A stretch of DNA of 64,000 nucleotides from an uncultured Bacteroidales bacterium (GCA_902798965.1 CADBYS010000001.1:62001-126000), one strand, 5' to 3'. Shown: positions 8,642 to 17,126, numbered from the stretch's first letter. Notes: a model not told the origin generated them from the sequence alone. A program made the numbers and translations.

Positions 8642-8645
8642 GCAT

Positions 8646-11618
8646 ATGAAACCGCTGCTATTATCCGTACTACTCGTGGTATCGAGTGTAGTCATGGCAC
8701 AAGAGCCGGTGGCTAACGATTCGCTTGCGCAACATGCAGCCCGTCAGGACTCTATAGGCGCATTGCTGTACAGTCAGGGACAGTTCACCGAGGCACAACG
8801 TTGCTTCCGTGAAGCCGCCTCGTGGCGCAAACGTCTGCTTGGCAGAAAATCCACAGCGTACCTGCGTTCGGTGACGTACCTGGCATCGTCGTACTATCAG
8901 TCGGGCGATGTGAAGCGTGCCATTGAGGTAGGCGACAGTCTGATACAACTGATCACGGACTCCGTGTCGCCGAACTACGCCGACCTGTACGACATCTACA
9001 CCAACCAGATGTACTGCTACTACGCCCTGCGTAAGATGCCCAAGGCGATCGATTATGCCCGCAAGGCGGTGGATGTGCTGGAACATCAAGATAAGATGTA
9101 CGTGCACTCGTACGTGCACGCGCTCGCGAACCTCGGTTACGTGCTCGATGTAGCCAAACGCAACGACGAGGCCAAGCGATACCTCGACCACGCGGTAGCC
9201 ATTGCCAACGACTCGCTCAAGCCGACGGATAATGCCCGCCTGGAAGTGATGAACTCGCAGGCATATAACTATTCGTATCGCGGCGACTACGGCAAGGCTA
9301 TCGAGATTATGTACGAGGTAGTGCAACGCACACGTGAGGCAACACCCGAATCGCCGAACCTGGCTATCCGTCTGGCGGCATTGTCGTACTTCTATGCAGC
9401 GGTAGAAAACTACGACGGAGCCATCAGCGTAACCAAGGAGGTGATGCCCTTATATGCCAAGTTCTACGGCGAGAACTCGTTCAATTACAATGATATGGGT
9501 CAGCGTCTGGGTAACTACTACCGCGAGTCGGGCAGGGTAGAGGAGGCTATTCCTTACCACCGTCGTGCGGTGGAGGTGGCCGAGCAGACCTACGGCAAGC
9601 AACATCGCGAGTACGCCTTGGCACTCGGTAACCTGGCAGCTGACTACCACCATATAGCTATCGGCGAGCACCCTACGCCTAATGCTATCGATACGGCGCT
9701 GGCACTCTATCAGCAGGCTGTGCAGATCATGCAAGGCGAAGACCTGGAGGCCTCGTTGATCCTGGAGTTCAACATCACGAACGTGCTGGCGGATGTAGCG
9801 CGCTTTGACGAGGCGTTGCCGCAAGCCGAGCATATCATCAAGACTTTCCGCGACTCCGTAGGTATCTACAACCGCGACTTCCCGGTAGCGCTCGGCCGTT
9901 TGGCAGCCCTGTACCGCCAGGCCGGCAAGTACGAGGAGTCGTTGCAAGCCAAGCGCGAGATACTGGACATCGTTGCCAACCGCGTCAACCGTATCTTCCC
10001 CTCGCTGACCGAGAAAGCCCGCGCCGAGTATTACGGCAGCATGCGTATGCACTTCAACGGCATGATTCCCGCCGCTCTGAAAGCCGAGTCGCCGTTTGCC
10101 ACCACGCTGCTGTACGATGCCAACCTCGTGAACAAAGGTCTGCTGCTCGCCTCGTCGATCGAGTTTGCACGCTTCGTCGAGCAGTCGGGCAACAAAGAGC
10201 TGATTGCCAACTACAAACAGCTGCGCAAGAAGCAGATAGCCCTGCAGCAATACCTGCAGCAACCGCCCAAGCGCCAGAACGAGGATACGATCCGTGTGCG
10301 TCAGGCCGAAATTGATGACCTGGAGCAGAAGGTGATGACCCAGTGCCACGAGTTCGGCTCGTTCATGGACAGGCTGCGCATCACCACGGCGGATGTCAAG
10401 AAAGCGCTCAAAAAAGGCGAGGTGGCGATTGAGTTCATGCAAGACAAGGGCAGAAAGTCCGAAGGCGAGTTTGTGGCATTGATTCTGCGCCCCGAGTGGA
10501 CAGCTCCGAAGATGGTACGCATACCGAACGCCGATTACCTGTATCAGTTCGTGGAGATGCGCGCCAAGACGTATCTGAACACCCAACTCTCCGATACTAT
10601 TTGGGCAAACATCCTTAAGGTAGGACAGATCAAACCGACCGACAAGGTGTATTTCGCGCCCGATGGGCCTCTGTATCAGTTGGCTATCGAATACTTGCCT
10701 TATACCGACGGCTACCACGGCACGATTCAGCTCTCGACCGACACCGTGCTGCCGACGATGGCGGATGTATATAACCTGTTCCGTATGTCCTCGACCCGCG
10801 AGCTGTGCTTCCGTAACACGGATGCTTTCAAGCTCGAGAAGTCCAGGCTGCGCGAGGCTATCCTGTACGGCGGCGTATATTACAACCCGCTGAACGAGCG
10901 CGGTTCTATTCCTTACCTGCCGGGCACACTGAGCGAGGTACAATCCATCGCCGACCAGATCGGTTCGGGTAACCTGCTCACCGCTATGCAGGCTTCGGAA
11001 GAGGCGTTCAAGAACATGTCCGGCAAAGCCCCGCAGTTGATGCATATCGCTACGCACGGTTTCTGCCTGTCGGATGTGACGGAGGAGAACGCCATGTTGC
11101 GCACCGGTCTGCTGCTCGCCAACTCCGAGAATGCCTGGAAAGGCGATGATGTGGAGCCGACGCGTGAGGATGGTGTGCTTACCGCTCAGGAGATTGCCGG
11201 CATGAATCTGAACGGCAACCAACTGACCGTCCTCTCTGCCTGCGAAACTGCCCTTGGTGCCATCACGGCGGATGGTGTGGCAGGTCTGCAACGAGGCTTC
11301 AAGAAAGCCGGTGTGCATGCCCTGATCATGTCGCTCTGGCCGGTTAATGATGAGGCGACGGAGAAGATGATGAAAGCCTTCTACGGTCACCTGAACGAGG
11401 GCATGACACCCCGCGAAGCACTGCGTAGCGCGCAATACGACCTGCGAGGCTTCAAACCTGTGCCGATTGCCGAAGAAGATACCGAAGAGGATAAAGCGCG
11501 CAAGCTGAAATTCCTTCGCCAGTCACAAGTCAAGGCAGCAAACAAGGCAAAGAAGTACCCGTTTGCTCACCCGCGCTTCTGGGCAGCGTTCATCCTCCTC
11601 GATGCCACCGATAAATAA
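8646..11618 (+). CDS. Exported TPR-CHAT domain protein (caspase-like fold)
   Basis: The start at 8646 gives an obvious signal peptide, MKPLLLSVLLVVSSVVMAQ, with cleavage before EPVAND. An earlier ATG at 8589 lies inside the GtrA gene and would destroy it. Residues 30-500 are tetratricopeptide repeats. The C-terminal 300 residues form a CHAT domain with both caspase-type catalytic residues: His804 in HIATHGF and Cys866 in LTVLSACETALG. CHAT proteases include gasdermin-activating and Csx29-type enzymes, but most bacterial TPR-CHAT proteins have no known substrate. A signal peptide places this one in the periplasm or at the cell surface, which argues against an intracellular defence role. Confidence 0.9.
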   Translation: MKPLLLSVLLVVSSVVMAQEPVANDSLAQHAARQDSIGALLYSQGQFTEAQRCFREAASWRKRLLGRKSTAYLRSVTYLASSYYQSGDVKRAIEVGDSLIQLITDSVSPNYADLYDIYTNQMYCYYALRKMPKAIDYARKAVDVLEHQDKMYVHSYVHALANLGYVLDVAKRNDEAKRYLDHAVAIANDSLKPTDNARLEVMNSQAYNYSYRGDYGKAIEIMYEVVQRTREATPESPNLAIRLAALSYFYAAVENYDGAISVTKEVMPLYAKFYGENSFNYNDMGQRLGNYYRESGRVEEAIPYHRRAVEVAEQTYGKQHREYALALGNLAADYHHIAIGEHPTPNAIDTALALYQQAVQIMQGEDLEASLILEFNITNVLADVARFDEALPQAEHIIKTFRDSVGIYNRDFPVALGRLAALYRQAGKYEESLQAKREILDIVANRVNRIFPSLTEKARAEYYGSMRMHFNGMIPAALKAESPFATTLLYDANLVNKGLLLASSIEFARFVEQSGNKELIANYKQLRKKQIALQQYLQQPPKRQNEDTIRVRQAEIDDLEQKVMTQCHEFGSFMDRLRITTADVKKALKKGEVAIEFMQDKGRKSEGEFVALILRPEWTAPKMVRIPNADYLYQFVEMRAKTYLNTQLSDTIWANILKVGQIKPTDKVYFAPDGPLYQLAIEYLPYTDGYHGTIQLSTDTVLPTMADVYNLFRMSSTRELCFRNTDAFKLEKSRLREAILYGGVYYNPLNERGSIPYLPGTLSEVQSIADQIGSGNLLTAMQASEEAFKNMSGKAPQLMHIATHGFCLSDVTEENAMLRTGLLLANSENAWKGDDVEPTREDGVLTAQEIAGMNLNGNQLTVLSACETALGAITADGVAGLQRGFKKAGVHALIMSLWPVNDEATEKMMKAFYGHLNEGMTPREALRSAQYDLRGFKPVPIAEEDTEEDKARKLKFLRQSQVKAANKAKKYPFAHPRFWAAFILLDATDK

Positions 11619-11623
11619 TGCAT

Positions 11624-11639
11624 CAGCCAATCTTGGCTG
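11624..11639. repeat. GCCAA-family palindrome
   Basis: CAGCCAA-TC-TTGGCTG, seven-base arms with a two-base centre, lies in the 30-base gap between the TPR-CHAT gene and the lipoate ligase gene. The same core with different outer arms occurs at 27418-27437 and 33132-33151. Confidence 0.7.
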
Positions 11640-11648
11640 TTTATACCC

Positions 11649-12302
11649 ATGACACACGTAGATGTACTAAAAGGCCAAACGCTGCAATGGTATCTGGATA
11701 AGGAGATCGAACTGGCGCAGCAGATGGGGCAGAATCCCACAGGAGAGGACGACCTGTTCTTCACCTGGGTGGTGCCGCCCACGGTCATCTACGGCAGGCA
11801 TCAGTCGCGTGAGGCGGAGGTGAACGAAGCCTACTGCGCCGAGCATGGCATAGCCGTGGTGCAACGAAAGAGCGGGGGAGGATGCGTGTATGCCGACCGA
11901 GGTAACCTGATGCTTAGCCTCATCAGTCCCGACACCCATAGCGAGGCGGTTTTTGAGCGTTTCTTGCAAGCCGTGGCAGATGTGTTGCGCGGTTGGGGTT
12001 TGGAGGCTGTGACCACGGCGCACAACGATATATTGGTGGATGGCCGCAAGGTTAGCGGTAATGCCTGTTATGCCTTGCCCAACGCCACCATCGTACATGG
12101 CACCTTGCTCTACGACGTGAACCTCAATGCATTGGAGCACGCTATCACCCCAAGCGAGCAGAAACTCAGCAAGCACGCCGTGCAATCCGTACGCCAACGC
12201 GTAACGAACATTCGTCCGCTACTGCCTGCTATTCATAATATAGAAGAATTACAACAAGTCTTTACGACGTGTTTTTTAATTAAGGCATTTCGTTTGGGTT
12301 AG
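11649..12302 (+). CDS. lplA: Lipoate--protein ligase family protein
   Basis: LplA-type enzymes activate lipoate with ATP and attach it to lysine residues of E2 and GcvH proteins. The 217-residue protein has the biotin/lipoyl ligase fold motifs: the conserved RKSGGGCVYAD near residue 74, HNDILVDGRKVSGNA near residue 123 and HGTLLYD near residue 147. It is shorter than E. coli LplA (337) and lacks the C-terminal accessory domain, as in many Bacteroidota. It overlaps the convergent outer-membrane gene by 23 bases. Octanoyl transferase activity cannot be excluded from sequence alone. Confidence 0.85.
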   Translation: MTHVDVLKGQTLQWYLDKEIELAQQMGQNPTGEDDLFFTWVVPPTVIYGRHQSREAEVNEAYCAEHGIAVVQRKSGGGCVYADRGNLMLSLISPDTHSEAVFERFLQAVADVLRGWGLEAVTTAHNDILVDGRKVSGNACYALPNATIVHGTLLYDVNLNALEHAITPSEQKLSKHAVQSVRQRVTNIRPLLPAIHNIEELQQVFTTCFLIKAFRLG

Positions 12303-13173
12303 ACTTGATCTCGTTGAAGAATCCTACGCTGAACTTGAGCCCGAGCATGGCGTTCGTCCAGTCGCATGTACCCAGCGGCGGGATGTTGCCTTGATGAACC
12401 ATCTCGAAGCCCCATTCCATGCAGAAACCTACTTTGTAGTTCGTGTGGAGTGTGGCTTCCTGTTTGCGGAAGGTGGTAGGTTTGCTTTGCGTGAAGCTGG
12501 CTCCTATCTCCAGTGCCGGAGCAACGCGCACGAACTTGTATTCGGAGTTCTTTTTGTTGAACGCGATGTTACCGTAGTTGTTGTACAGCGCCGTACCTAC
12601 CTTAGCTCCGAGCATCCAGTAGAAGTGGTTGATTTCCATACCAAGCATCACGGGAATCTGTATGAATCCGCTATTCACCATCTTACTGGCATTGACCTTT
12701 TCATCTTTGCCGTCAAGCTTGTATGTGCTGAAGAACCGGCTGTAGTTGAGGCTGCGGAACTCGATACCTACGGTAATCAACAGGCTGTTGTTGACGCGTT
12801 GATAACCTATTCCCGCACCACCTCCTACGAAACAGTACTCGTCCATTTCTGTCCGTTTCCATACGTCGGGTGTGCTGGTCGCGCCTATATCTCCCCATAC
12901 GCACAGGCGATTGGCATAGTATAGCTTCTTCACGCGACCGGGAATAGTGATGATAAGCACATCCGATGGGGAGGTCTTGAGTTCGAAACGCCCGTCGATG
13001 TCCGTTACTGTACCTTGCGTGGTGCCTTCCACAACCACATTGGCGCCCACTACAGGTTTGTTCTCGCTGGTGACAACCACACCCGTCGTGGTACGTTGCT
13101 GCGTATATGCCGGCAAGGCGCATGCCAATGCCAAAACAGCTAAAAGGATATATCGTTTGGTCGTTGCGAACAT
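12280..13173 (-). CDS. Outer-membrane protein with CarboxypepD-regulatory-like plug domain
   Basis: A signal peptide MFATTKRYILLAVLALACALPAYTQ is followed by an Ig-like CarboxypepD_reg domain (TTGVVVTSENKPVVGANVVVEG, then GTVTDIDGRFEL) covering roughly residues 28-80. A C-terminal part of alternating aromatic strands fits a small beta-barrel. The 297-residue size is far below that of a TonB-dependent transporter, so this is more likely an outer-membrane barrel with the same N-terminal domain than a SusC relative. The 3' end overlaps the lipoate ligase gene convergently by 23 bases. The promoter lies about 125 bases upstream and carries the inserted element described at 13219-13305. Confidence 0.75.
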   Translation of the reverse strand: MFATTKRYILLAVLALACALPAYTQQRTTTGVVVTSENKPVVGANVVVEGTTQGTVTDIDGRFELKTSPSDVLIITIPGRVKKLYYANRLCVWGDIGATSTPDVWKRTEMDEYCFVGGGAGIGYQRVNNSLLITVGIEFRSLNYSRFFSTYKLDGKDEKVNASKMVNSGFIQIPVMLGMEINHFYWMLGAKVGTALYNNYGNIAFNKKNSEYKFVRVAPALEIGASFTQSKPTTFRKQEATLHTNYKVGFCMEWGFEMVHQGNIPPLGTCDWTNAMLGLKFSVGFFNEIKSNPNEMP

Positions 13174-13218
13174 ATGACTGCCTGTTAATGGTTACAGATT
13201 CATGATTACTGATTGCGG

Positions 13219-13305
13219 CTGCAAAGATACACTAGGTTGTCCCCGTTGAAGCGGGGAAAACCGCCACGGGGAAAGGGGTGTAACCTTTCAGCCTGCAAAG
13301 ATACA
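13219..13305 (-). repeat. Promoter-box element, copy A
   Basis: A C-rich element of about 62 bases (13232-13292) is flanked by two copies of CTGCAAAGATACA, at 13219-13231 and 13293-13305. Read on the minus strand, each flank contains the -7 box TATCTTTG. The element is nearly identical to copy B at 14637-14725, which lies in the opposite orientation; a central 31-base stretch is the same in both. Confidence 0.8.
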
Positions 13306-13327
13306 AAAAAAATCCCACATTTGCAAA
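13296..13327 (-). promoter_or_regulatory. Promoter of the outer-membrane protein gene
   Basis: Minus-strand -7 box TATCTTTG (plus 13296-13303) and -33 TTTG (plus 13324-13327), separated by 20 bases. The second TATCTTTG at plus 13222-13229 lacks a -33 partner and looks like the duplicated flank of the inserted element. Confidence 0.75.
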
Positions 13328-13342
13328 TATTGTGGGACTTTT
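13312..13342. terminator. Possible terminator, hairpin with poly-T/poly-A
   Basis: TCCCACA and TGTGGGA arms at about 13313-13337 surround TTTGCAAATAT, with T-runs to the right and A-runs to the left. It may end the minus-strand transcript from 13409, but it also overlaps the -33 box of the outer-membrane gene. A TTCACCTTTCA-type word repeat lies at 13377-13405. Confidence 0.5.
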
Positions 13343-13408
13343 TTTCAAAAAAAATGCATTTTTGCATCTAAACGGCCTTTCACCTTTCACTTTTCACCTT
13401 TCATTTTC

Positions 13409-13591
13409 CTACAGTCGCTTCGAGGCGTCATAGCTCTCAATCGTTTTCGACTGAATCACTACCGTCGTGTCGCCGCGCTGCACGTATTGGCTTGAGGTTG
13501 TCACGGTTCGTGTTACGTTGCAGGAGGTAATTAATGCACCACAGGCAGCAACGAATAACGCCCCAAAAGAAATCAATAATAATTTTCTCAT
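13409..13591 (-). CDS. Small lipoprotein, 60 aa
   Basis: A 60-residue protein with an N-terminal hydrophobic segment and a lipobox-like LITSC, the modified Cys probably at residue 24, followed by NVTRTVTTSSQYVQRGDTT. Small lipoproteins with a VTRT...RGDT pattern occur near VirE-type and HU-like genes in Bacteroidales mobile regions, as far as I recall. No function is known to me. It lies downstream of the 131-aa gene on the same strand and probably shares its promoter at 14343. Confidence 0.65.
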   Translation of the reverse strand: MRKLLLISFGALFVAACGALITSCNVTRTVTTSSQYVQRGDTTVVIQSKTIESYDASKRL

Positions 13592-13695
13592 AGATTCTCA
13601 TTTTTGTTCTAATTTTCTGTACGGATTCCACGGATCTTACGGAATCCATCGTAATCCGTTCAATCCGTCAAATCCGTACAGATTAAACAATCCGT
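13592..13695. repeat. Spacer filled with ATCCGT word repeats
   Basis: The DNA between the two small minus-strand genes carries about six variants of the words ATCCGT and GGATTCC. The same words fill the spacer at 41286-41352 and appear in frame in mntP at 47086-47124. Confidence 0.6.
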
Positions 13696-14091
13696 TTACT
13701 CGCCGGGGTGCTCGGCGTCGTACGCTGCACCAACGACCATCCACAGGTAGGACATGAACGTCTTCTTGCCGCCCGGAGTGTCCTTCTGTGCCAGGAACGC
13801 GGCTTGGTCTTGGCTCATCGTAGCCAGGCTCTTGCGGCGCTGCTCTACCAACTGACGTACAACACTAAAGCGGTTGCGTGCTCTCAGCTCATCCTCGCCG
13901 GGCGGGGTGCTACGGTTGTACGCATCAGCCGGCTTGGAATAGATACGTTGGCAGTTCGGGTTGGTGGTGGGTGCGGTACGGTGGGTCATGATCAGGTAGT
14001 TACCGTGCTTGTGACCGTTTTGCTTTTTGGGTTTCAACATTGCGCCTTGGATGTACTCAATACCAGCGGCGCCTACGGTTGCTTTTGCCAT
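13696..14091 (-). CDS. Hypothetical protein, 131 aa
   Basis: A basic, soluble protein beginning MAKATVGAAGIEYIQG, with HRTAPTTNPNCQRIYSK at about residues 52-68 and DELRARNRF at about residues 82-90. I do not know its family. The arrangement resembles the 115-aa protein at 972-1319, so the two may be distant paralogues. It has its own promoter at 14343-14375 and a leader of about 250 bases that contains a REP copy. With the lipoprotein downstream it forms a small cassette lying between the two inverted copies of the promoter-box element. Confidence 0.65.
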   Translation of the reverse strand: MAKATVGAAGIEYIQGAMLKPKKQNGHKHGNYLIMTHRTAPTTNPNCQRIYSKPADAYNRSTPPGEDELRARNRFSVVRQLVEQRRKSLATMSQDQAAFLAQKDTPGGKKTFMSYLWMVVGAAYDAEHPGE

Positions 14092-14160
14092 TTTGTGTTC
14101 GGCGTTGTTTAGTTATCTGTTCACGAATTAATCGAATTAAACTAATTCAGTGGATAGAAT

Positions 14161-14177
14161 CCTCGTGCCGTGCGAGG
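14161..14177. repeat. Small palindrome in the leader of the 131-aa gene
   Basis: CCTCG at 14161-14165 pairs with CGAGG at 14173-14177 around TGCCGTG. It is within the transcribed leader on the minus strand. Confidence 0.45.
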
Positions 14178-14220
14178 GGGTTAAGGTTTACGTTTAATGG
14201 TTAACAGTTGGCTTATATAC

Positions 14221-14253
14221 CCCGCGATCAAAAATCGCGGGCACATAACACCT
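14221..14253 (+). repeat. Single REP element
   Basis: CCCGCGAT at 14221-14228, loop CAAAA, ATCGCGGG at 14234-14241, followed by the tail CACATAACACC. Arm length, loop size and tail match the REP units around the RAYT gene at 18514-18621, but the arm sequence differs. It lies in the leader of the minus-strand 131-aa gene. Confidence 0.75.
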
Positions 14254-14342
14254 GTTTTGTGAAACCCCTTATTGACCACTTGTTGACCCCTTGTTGGCCA
14301 GACGTGGGAATGGCGGAGAAAAGGCTTTCACGAAAGACGATG

Positions 14343-14375
14343 CAAAGGTACGTCAAACATTTTGTGTTTTGCAAA
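14343..14375 (-). promoter_or_regulatory. Promoter of the small minus-strand cassette
   Basis: Minus-strand TACCTTTG (plus 14343-14350) and TTTG (plus 14372-14375), with a 21-base spacer. Confidence 0.65.
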
Positions 14376-14461
14376 TTTATTGGCATAAAAAAGTGCGGAA
14401 AAGTGAGTTTGTAAGGTTGTGATTGCAAACGGAACAATGAAACGAAAAGCAAGATAGAGTG

Positions 14462-14596
14462 AAATTCACATTTCCACATTTCCACATATTTGTGTGGGAG
14501 GTGGAAATGGTCATAATATAATATAATATTTAATATTATATTTATTATGGGTAAAATATGAACCGGAAATTATGTGTGGAAATGTGGAAATGTGAA
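14462..14596. repeat. Inverted repeat; left copy also repeated at 24006
   Basis: A 24-base sequence at 14462-14485 built of CACATTTC words recurs perfectly and in the same direction at 24006-24029. A 21-base inverted copy lies at 14576-14596, so this interval forms a long stem around an AT-only loop of about 90 bases. The two direct copies bracket the HNH-to-VirE segment. Confidence 0.7.
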
Positions 14597-14613
14597 AAAA
14601 AGTGGTTAAAAAA

Positions 14614-14645
14614 TTTGGAAATGTCGGAAATTTTTCGTATCTTTG
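14614..14645 (+). promoter_or_regulatory. Promoter of the HNH/CoiA-like gene
   Basis: TTTG at 14614-14617, a 20-base spacer, and TATCTTTG at 14638-14645. The second box, TAACTTTG at 14713-14720, has no -33 partner. Confidence 0.75.
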
Positions 14646-14725
14646 CATGCTGAAAGGTTATCCCCCCTTTCCCCGTGGCGGTTTTCCCCGCTTCAACGGG
14701 GGCAACATTGTGTAACTTTGCATGC
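14637..14725 (+). repeat. Promoter-box element, copy B
   Basis: The element at about 14651-14711 is nearly identical to copy A (13219-13305, reverse strand). It is flanked by GTATCTTTGCATGC (14637-14650) and GTAACTTTGCATGC (14712-14725), a 13 of 14 match that duplicates the -7 box. It sits just downstream of the working -7 box, as in copy A. Confidence 0.8.
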
Positions 14726-14756
14726 AGCAATATGGCTTCATAAATACTATTTTAGC

Positions 14757-17060
14757 ATGGGATTGAACTTGAGTGCATATAGAAAACCAGAATGGAAAGA
14801 ATTTCGCCGTAGAGTTATTGACGCAAATGATTTCCGCTGTTCATGCTGTAACCGGCATGAAAATGAAGGCGTTACCTTACAAGTGCATCATATCCATTAT
14901 AAAAAAGATGAGAACGGTCAATTGAGAATGCCGTGGGACTATGCAATTAATGAATTTGAAGTGTTATGCAAAGGTTGTCATGCAAGAGTTCATAAAAAAC
15001 TTCCTCCTGCCGATGGAGATGGATGGATTTATATAGATTGTGAGGATAAAGGAGAACCATGTGAAGAGTGTGAGTATCCGAATTGCTCATATGAAGGGTT
15101 GTTGAGATATGTACACACTGTCTATCATCCTGAATGGGGATTCCTTAATGTCGGTTGCAATCATGCTGCACGACTAACAGGAATAGAAGAAACGACTCTT
15201 AGAGAAATAGAAACAGAAGAAGGTAAAAAACATAGAAGATACATAAATTTCTGTAAAAAAGAAAAGTGGAATCATTTCAAGAACATTTATTTTCAACTCT
15301 ATGGACACTACCCAATAGTAATTGATGAGAGTGAAGGAAAATATTCTTTAACTATATATATAACGTTAGAACAAAAGTATAATTGCTTTGAGGATGCTCA
15401 ACAGGCTGCTTTTGAAATGTGTCAGAAATATCATAAAGATTTCCTCAACCAGCATAGTATACCATATCCAGAAACGGAACGAAAACCACGCTCTAAACGT
15501 AATCCAATAATATCCCGATATAGTCTTACTTATGCTATTGACATTAAAACTGGCAAGATGGTTCATGTTGATAGTGTAGAACCTAATATGCTATGTCAAT
15601 GTATATGCCCAGCTTGTGGAAGACCTTTGTCGGCAGACAATACTGATACTAATTCACATAGCCATTGTTTTGTCCATTATAAGAGCGAGCAATGCGTTGA
15701 TGCCATAGAACAAATGTTCAAGCAATTGGTGATACAAATAATAAAAGATAACGGACAATTCACATTACCAAGCTATGATAATTGCGATGCAGAATTACAT
15801 GTTGAGCCACAAAAGATAGATTTTATATCTGTCCAAAATGCAGAAACTATACACGACGCTATTATAACTTATCAAATTAACGAGCAAAAATTGGAAGTTG
15901 GTGTTATTATATGTTTGAATAATGATATAGATGAAGACAGTCACAATGCAATAAAACAATCAAATATTCCTACTATAGGAATTTCACTTATTAAGCAATA
16001 TAACGCAACTTCTCCTATAAAATACAAAGACCTGAAAGAGTGCTTGCTTAATAACATAGATTGTATAAATTGGATATATTGTCCGCAATATAACAATCAG
16101 GCAGAGCAATTGATTAAAGAGAAGGAATCATATTTGCCGCAACTTCGCTCTCAGATTCAGCAAGAAATCAATGCCTGTATAAAAGATAGTGTTGATATAG
16201 AACTTGTATCCAATACTTTCTGTAATTACATTAAGTTTCCTGATTCAGTTCGTAAGATTTTTCTCAATGAATTGAATAGTGTTGTGCAGAGAATAATTAT
16301 AAGCCCGTCAGAAGATGATCTTAAAAATTCGAGTCAATGTTTACATTTACTTGTATGGTATATAAGGCATGATAGCAAGCATGGCATAAAATTTATATTT
16401 AATGTTGTAAATCAATATGATATAATTAAACTTGCGAAAGATCCTTGTAATCACATTCAAGATCGATTGGTGTTTCTGAATAAAGTGTTTGGTTATTATT
16501 TTCTATGTGATACTTATTTACAAACAAATGAAATGGAAGAAAAGTGTAAATATATCAATAATGAAATCCGAAAGAAGTTTTTAAATTATAGCAAAATTTT
16601 AACAAGTAAAAATTTTTTGATGAATGCTAAAGAACGAAAAACTGGAATGGAACTATTCTTTTTGCTATATTTATATTTTAGTGTTGGTAAGATGGGATGG
16701 CAACTAGAAAAAAAAGAGAGAATGTACAGCCAAATTATGGAGCCGGAGAATATGCCGATATTTGCAGCGGTAGGTTCATTATGGTTCGGACATATTTTTA
16801 ATGTTTTTGAGACAGATGACTTGCAATCCTTCTTTCATTCAGTAGCAACAAAATATCCTCAGGCTGCTCGTTGGGTCTATAGATACGTAGAAAAAAATAA
16901 TTATTATCGTTCTTACAGAGATATGGCTACTAACTACCAAGAACTTGAAACATTCAGTGATGATTATGACAAATGGATAGCCGCTGTATTTTATTCCGCA
17001 TTTCGCTATATATATGAGAAACCTATTCTTCCACATATTCCACATGTATATTCATTGTGA
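14757..17060 (+). CDS. HNH endonuclease fused to a CoiA-like region
   Basis: The start at 14757 (MGLNLSAYRKPEWKEFRRRV) was chosen because upstream codons run through the promoter-box element. Residues 16-80 are an HNH nuclease domain with CSCC at 28-31, VHHIHY at 43-48 and CKGCHARVH. A following module, EWGFLNVGCNHAARLTG, resembles the GCxCA motif of phage proteins. Residues 280-315 have a zinc-ribbon-like CICPACGRPL with HCFVHYKSEQC, as in CoiA-like competence nucleases, followed by a nuclease-like stretch. The last 350 residues are unrecognised. The gene is AT-rich and shares no codon style with its neighbours. A DNA-targeting defence or mobile-element role is plausible but not shown. Confidence 0.75.
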   Translation: MGLNLSAYRKPEWKEFRRRVIDANDFRCSCCNRHENEGVTLQVHHIHYKKDENGQLRMPWDYAINEFEVLCKGCHARVHKKLPPADGDGWIYIDCEDKGEPCEECEYPNCSYEGLLRYVHTVYHPEWGFLNVGCNHAARLTGIEETTLREIETEEGKKHRRYINFCKKEKWNHFKNIYFQLYGHYPIVIDESEGKYSLTIYITLEQKYNCFEDAQQAAFEMCQKYHKDFLNQHSIPYPETERKPRSKRNPIISRYSLTYAIDIKTGKMVHVDSVEPNMLCQCICPACGRPLSADNTDTNSHSHCFVHYKSEQCVDAIEQMFKQLVIQIIKDNGQFTLPSYDNCDAELHVEPQKIDFISVQNAETIHDAIITYQINEQKLEVGVIICLNNDIDEDSHNAIKQSNIPTIGISLIKQYNATSPIKYKDLKECLLNNIDCINWIYCPQYNNQAEQLIKEKESYLPQLRSQIQQEINACIKDSVDIELVSNTFCNYIKFPDSVRKIFLNELNSVVQRIIISPSEDDLKNSSQCLHLLVWYIRHDSKHGIKFIFNVVNQYDIIKLAKDPCNHIQDRLVFLNKVFGYYFLCDTYLQTNEMEEKCKYINNEIRKKFLNYSKILTSKNFLMNAKERKTGMELFFLLYLYFSVGKMGWQLEKKERMYSQIMEPENMPIFAAVGSLWFGHIFNVFETDDLQSFFHSVATKYPQAARWVYRYVEKNNYYRSYRDMATNYQELETFSDDYDKWIAAVFYSAFRYIYEKPILPHIPHVYSL

Positions 17061-17126
17061 CATGAGAAATTGATTCATATTTTCGGAACTACATTATAAT
17101 TACTGAATCATATATACCATCTTATC

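Noticed and set aside
9450..11435. A 661-codon open frame on the minus strand
   Set aside because: It is antisense to the TPR-CHAT gene, has no family resemblance and no promoter or ribosome site; such long antisense frames are usual in this GC range.
14228..14485. An 85-codon minus-strand frame upstream of the 131-aa gene
   Set aside because: It crosses the predicted promoter at 14343 and the REP copy at 14221, so it is leader and promoter DNA rather than a gene.
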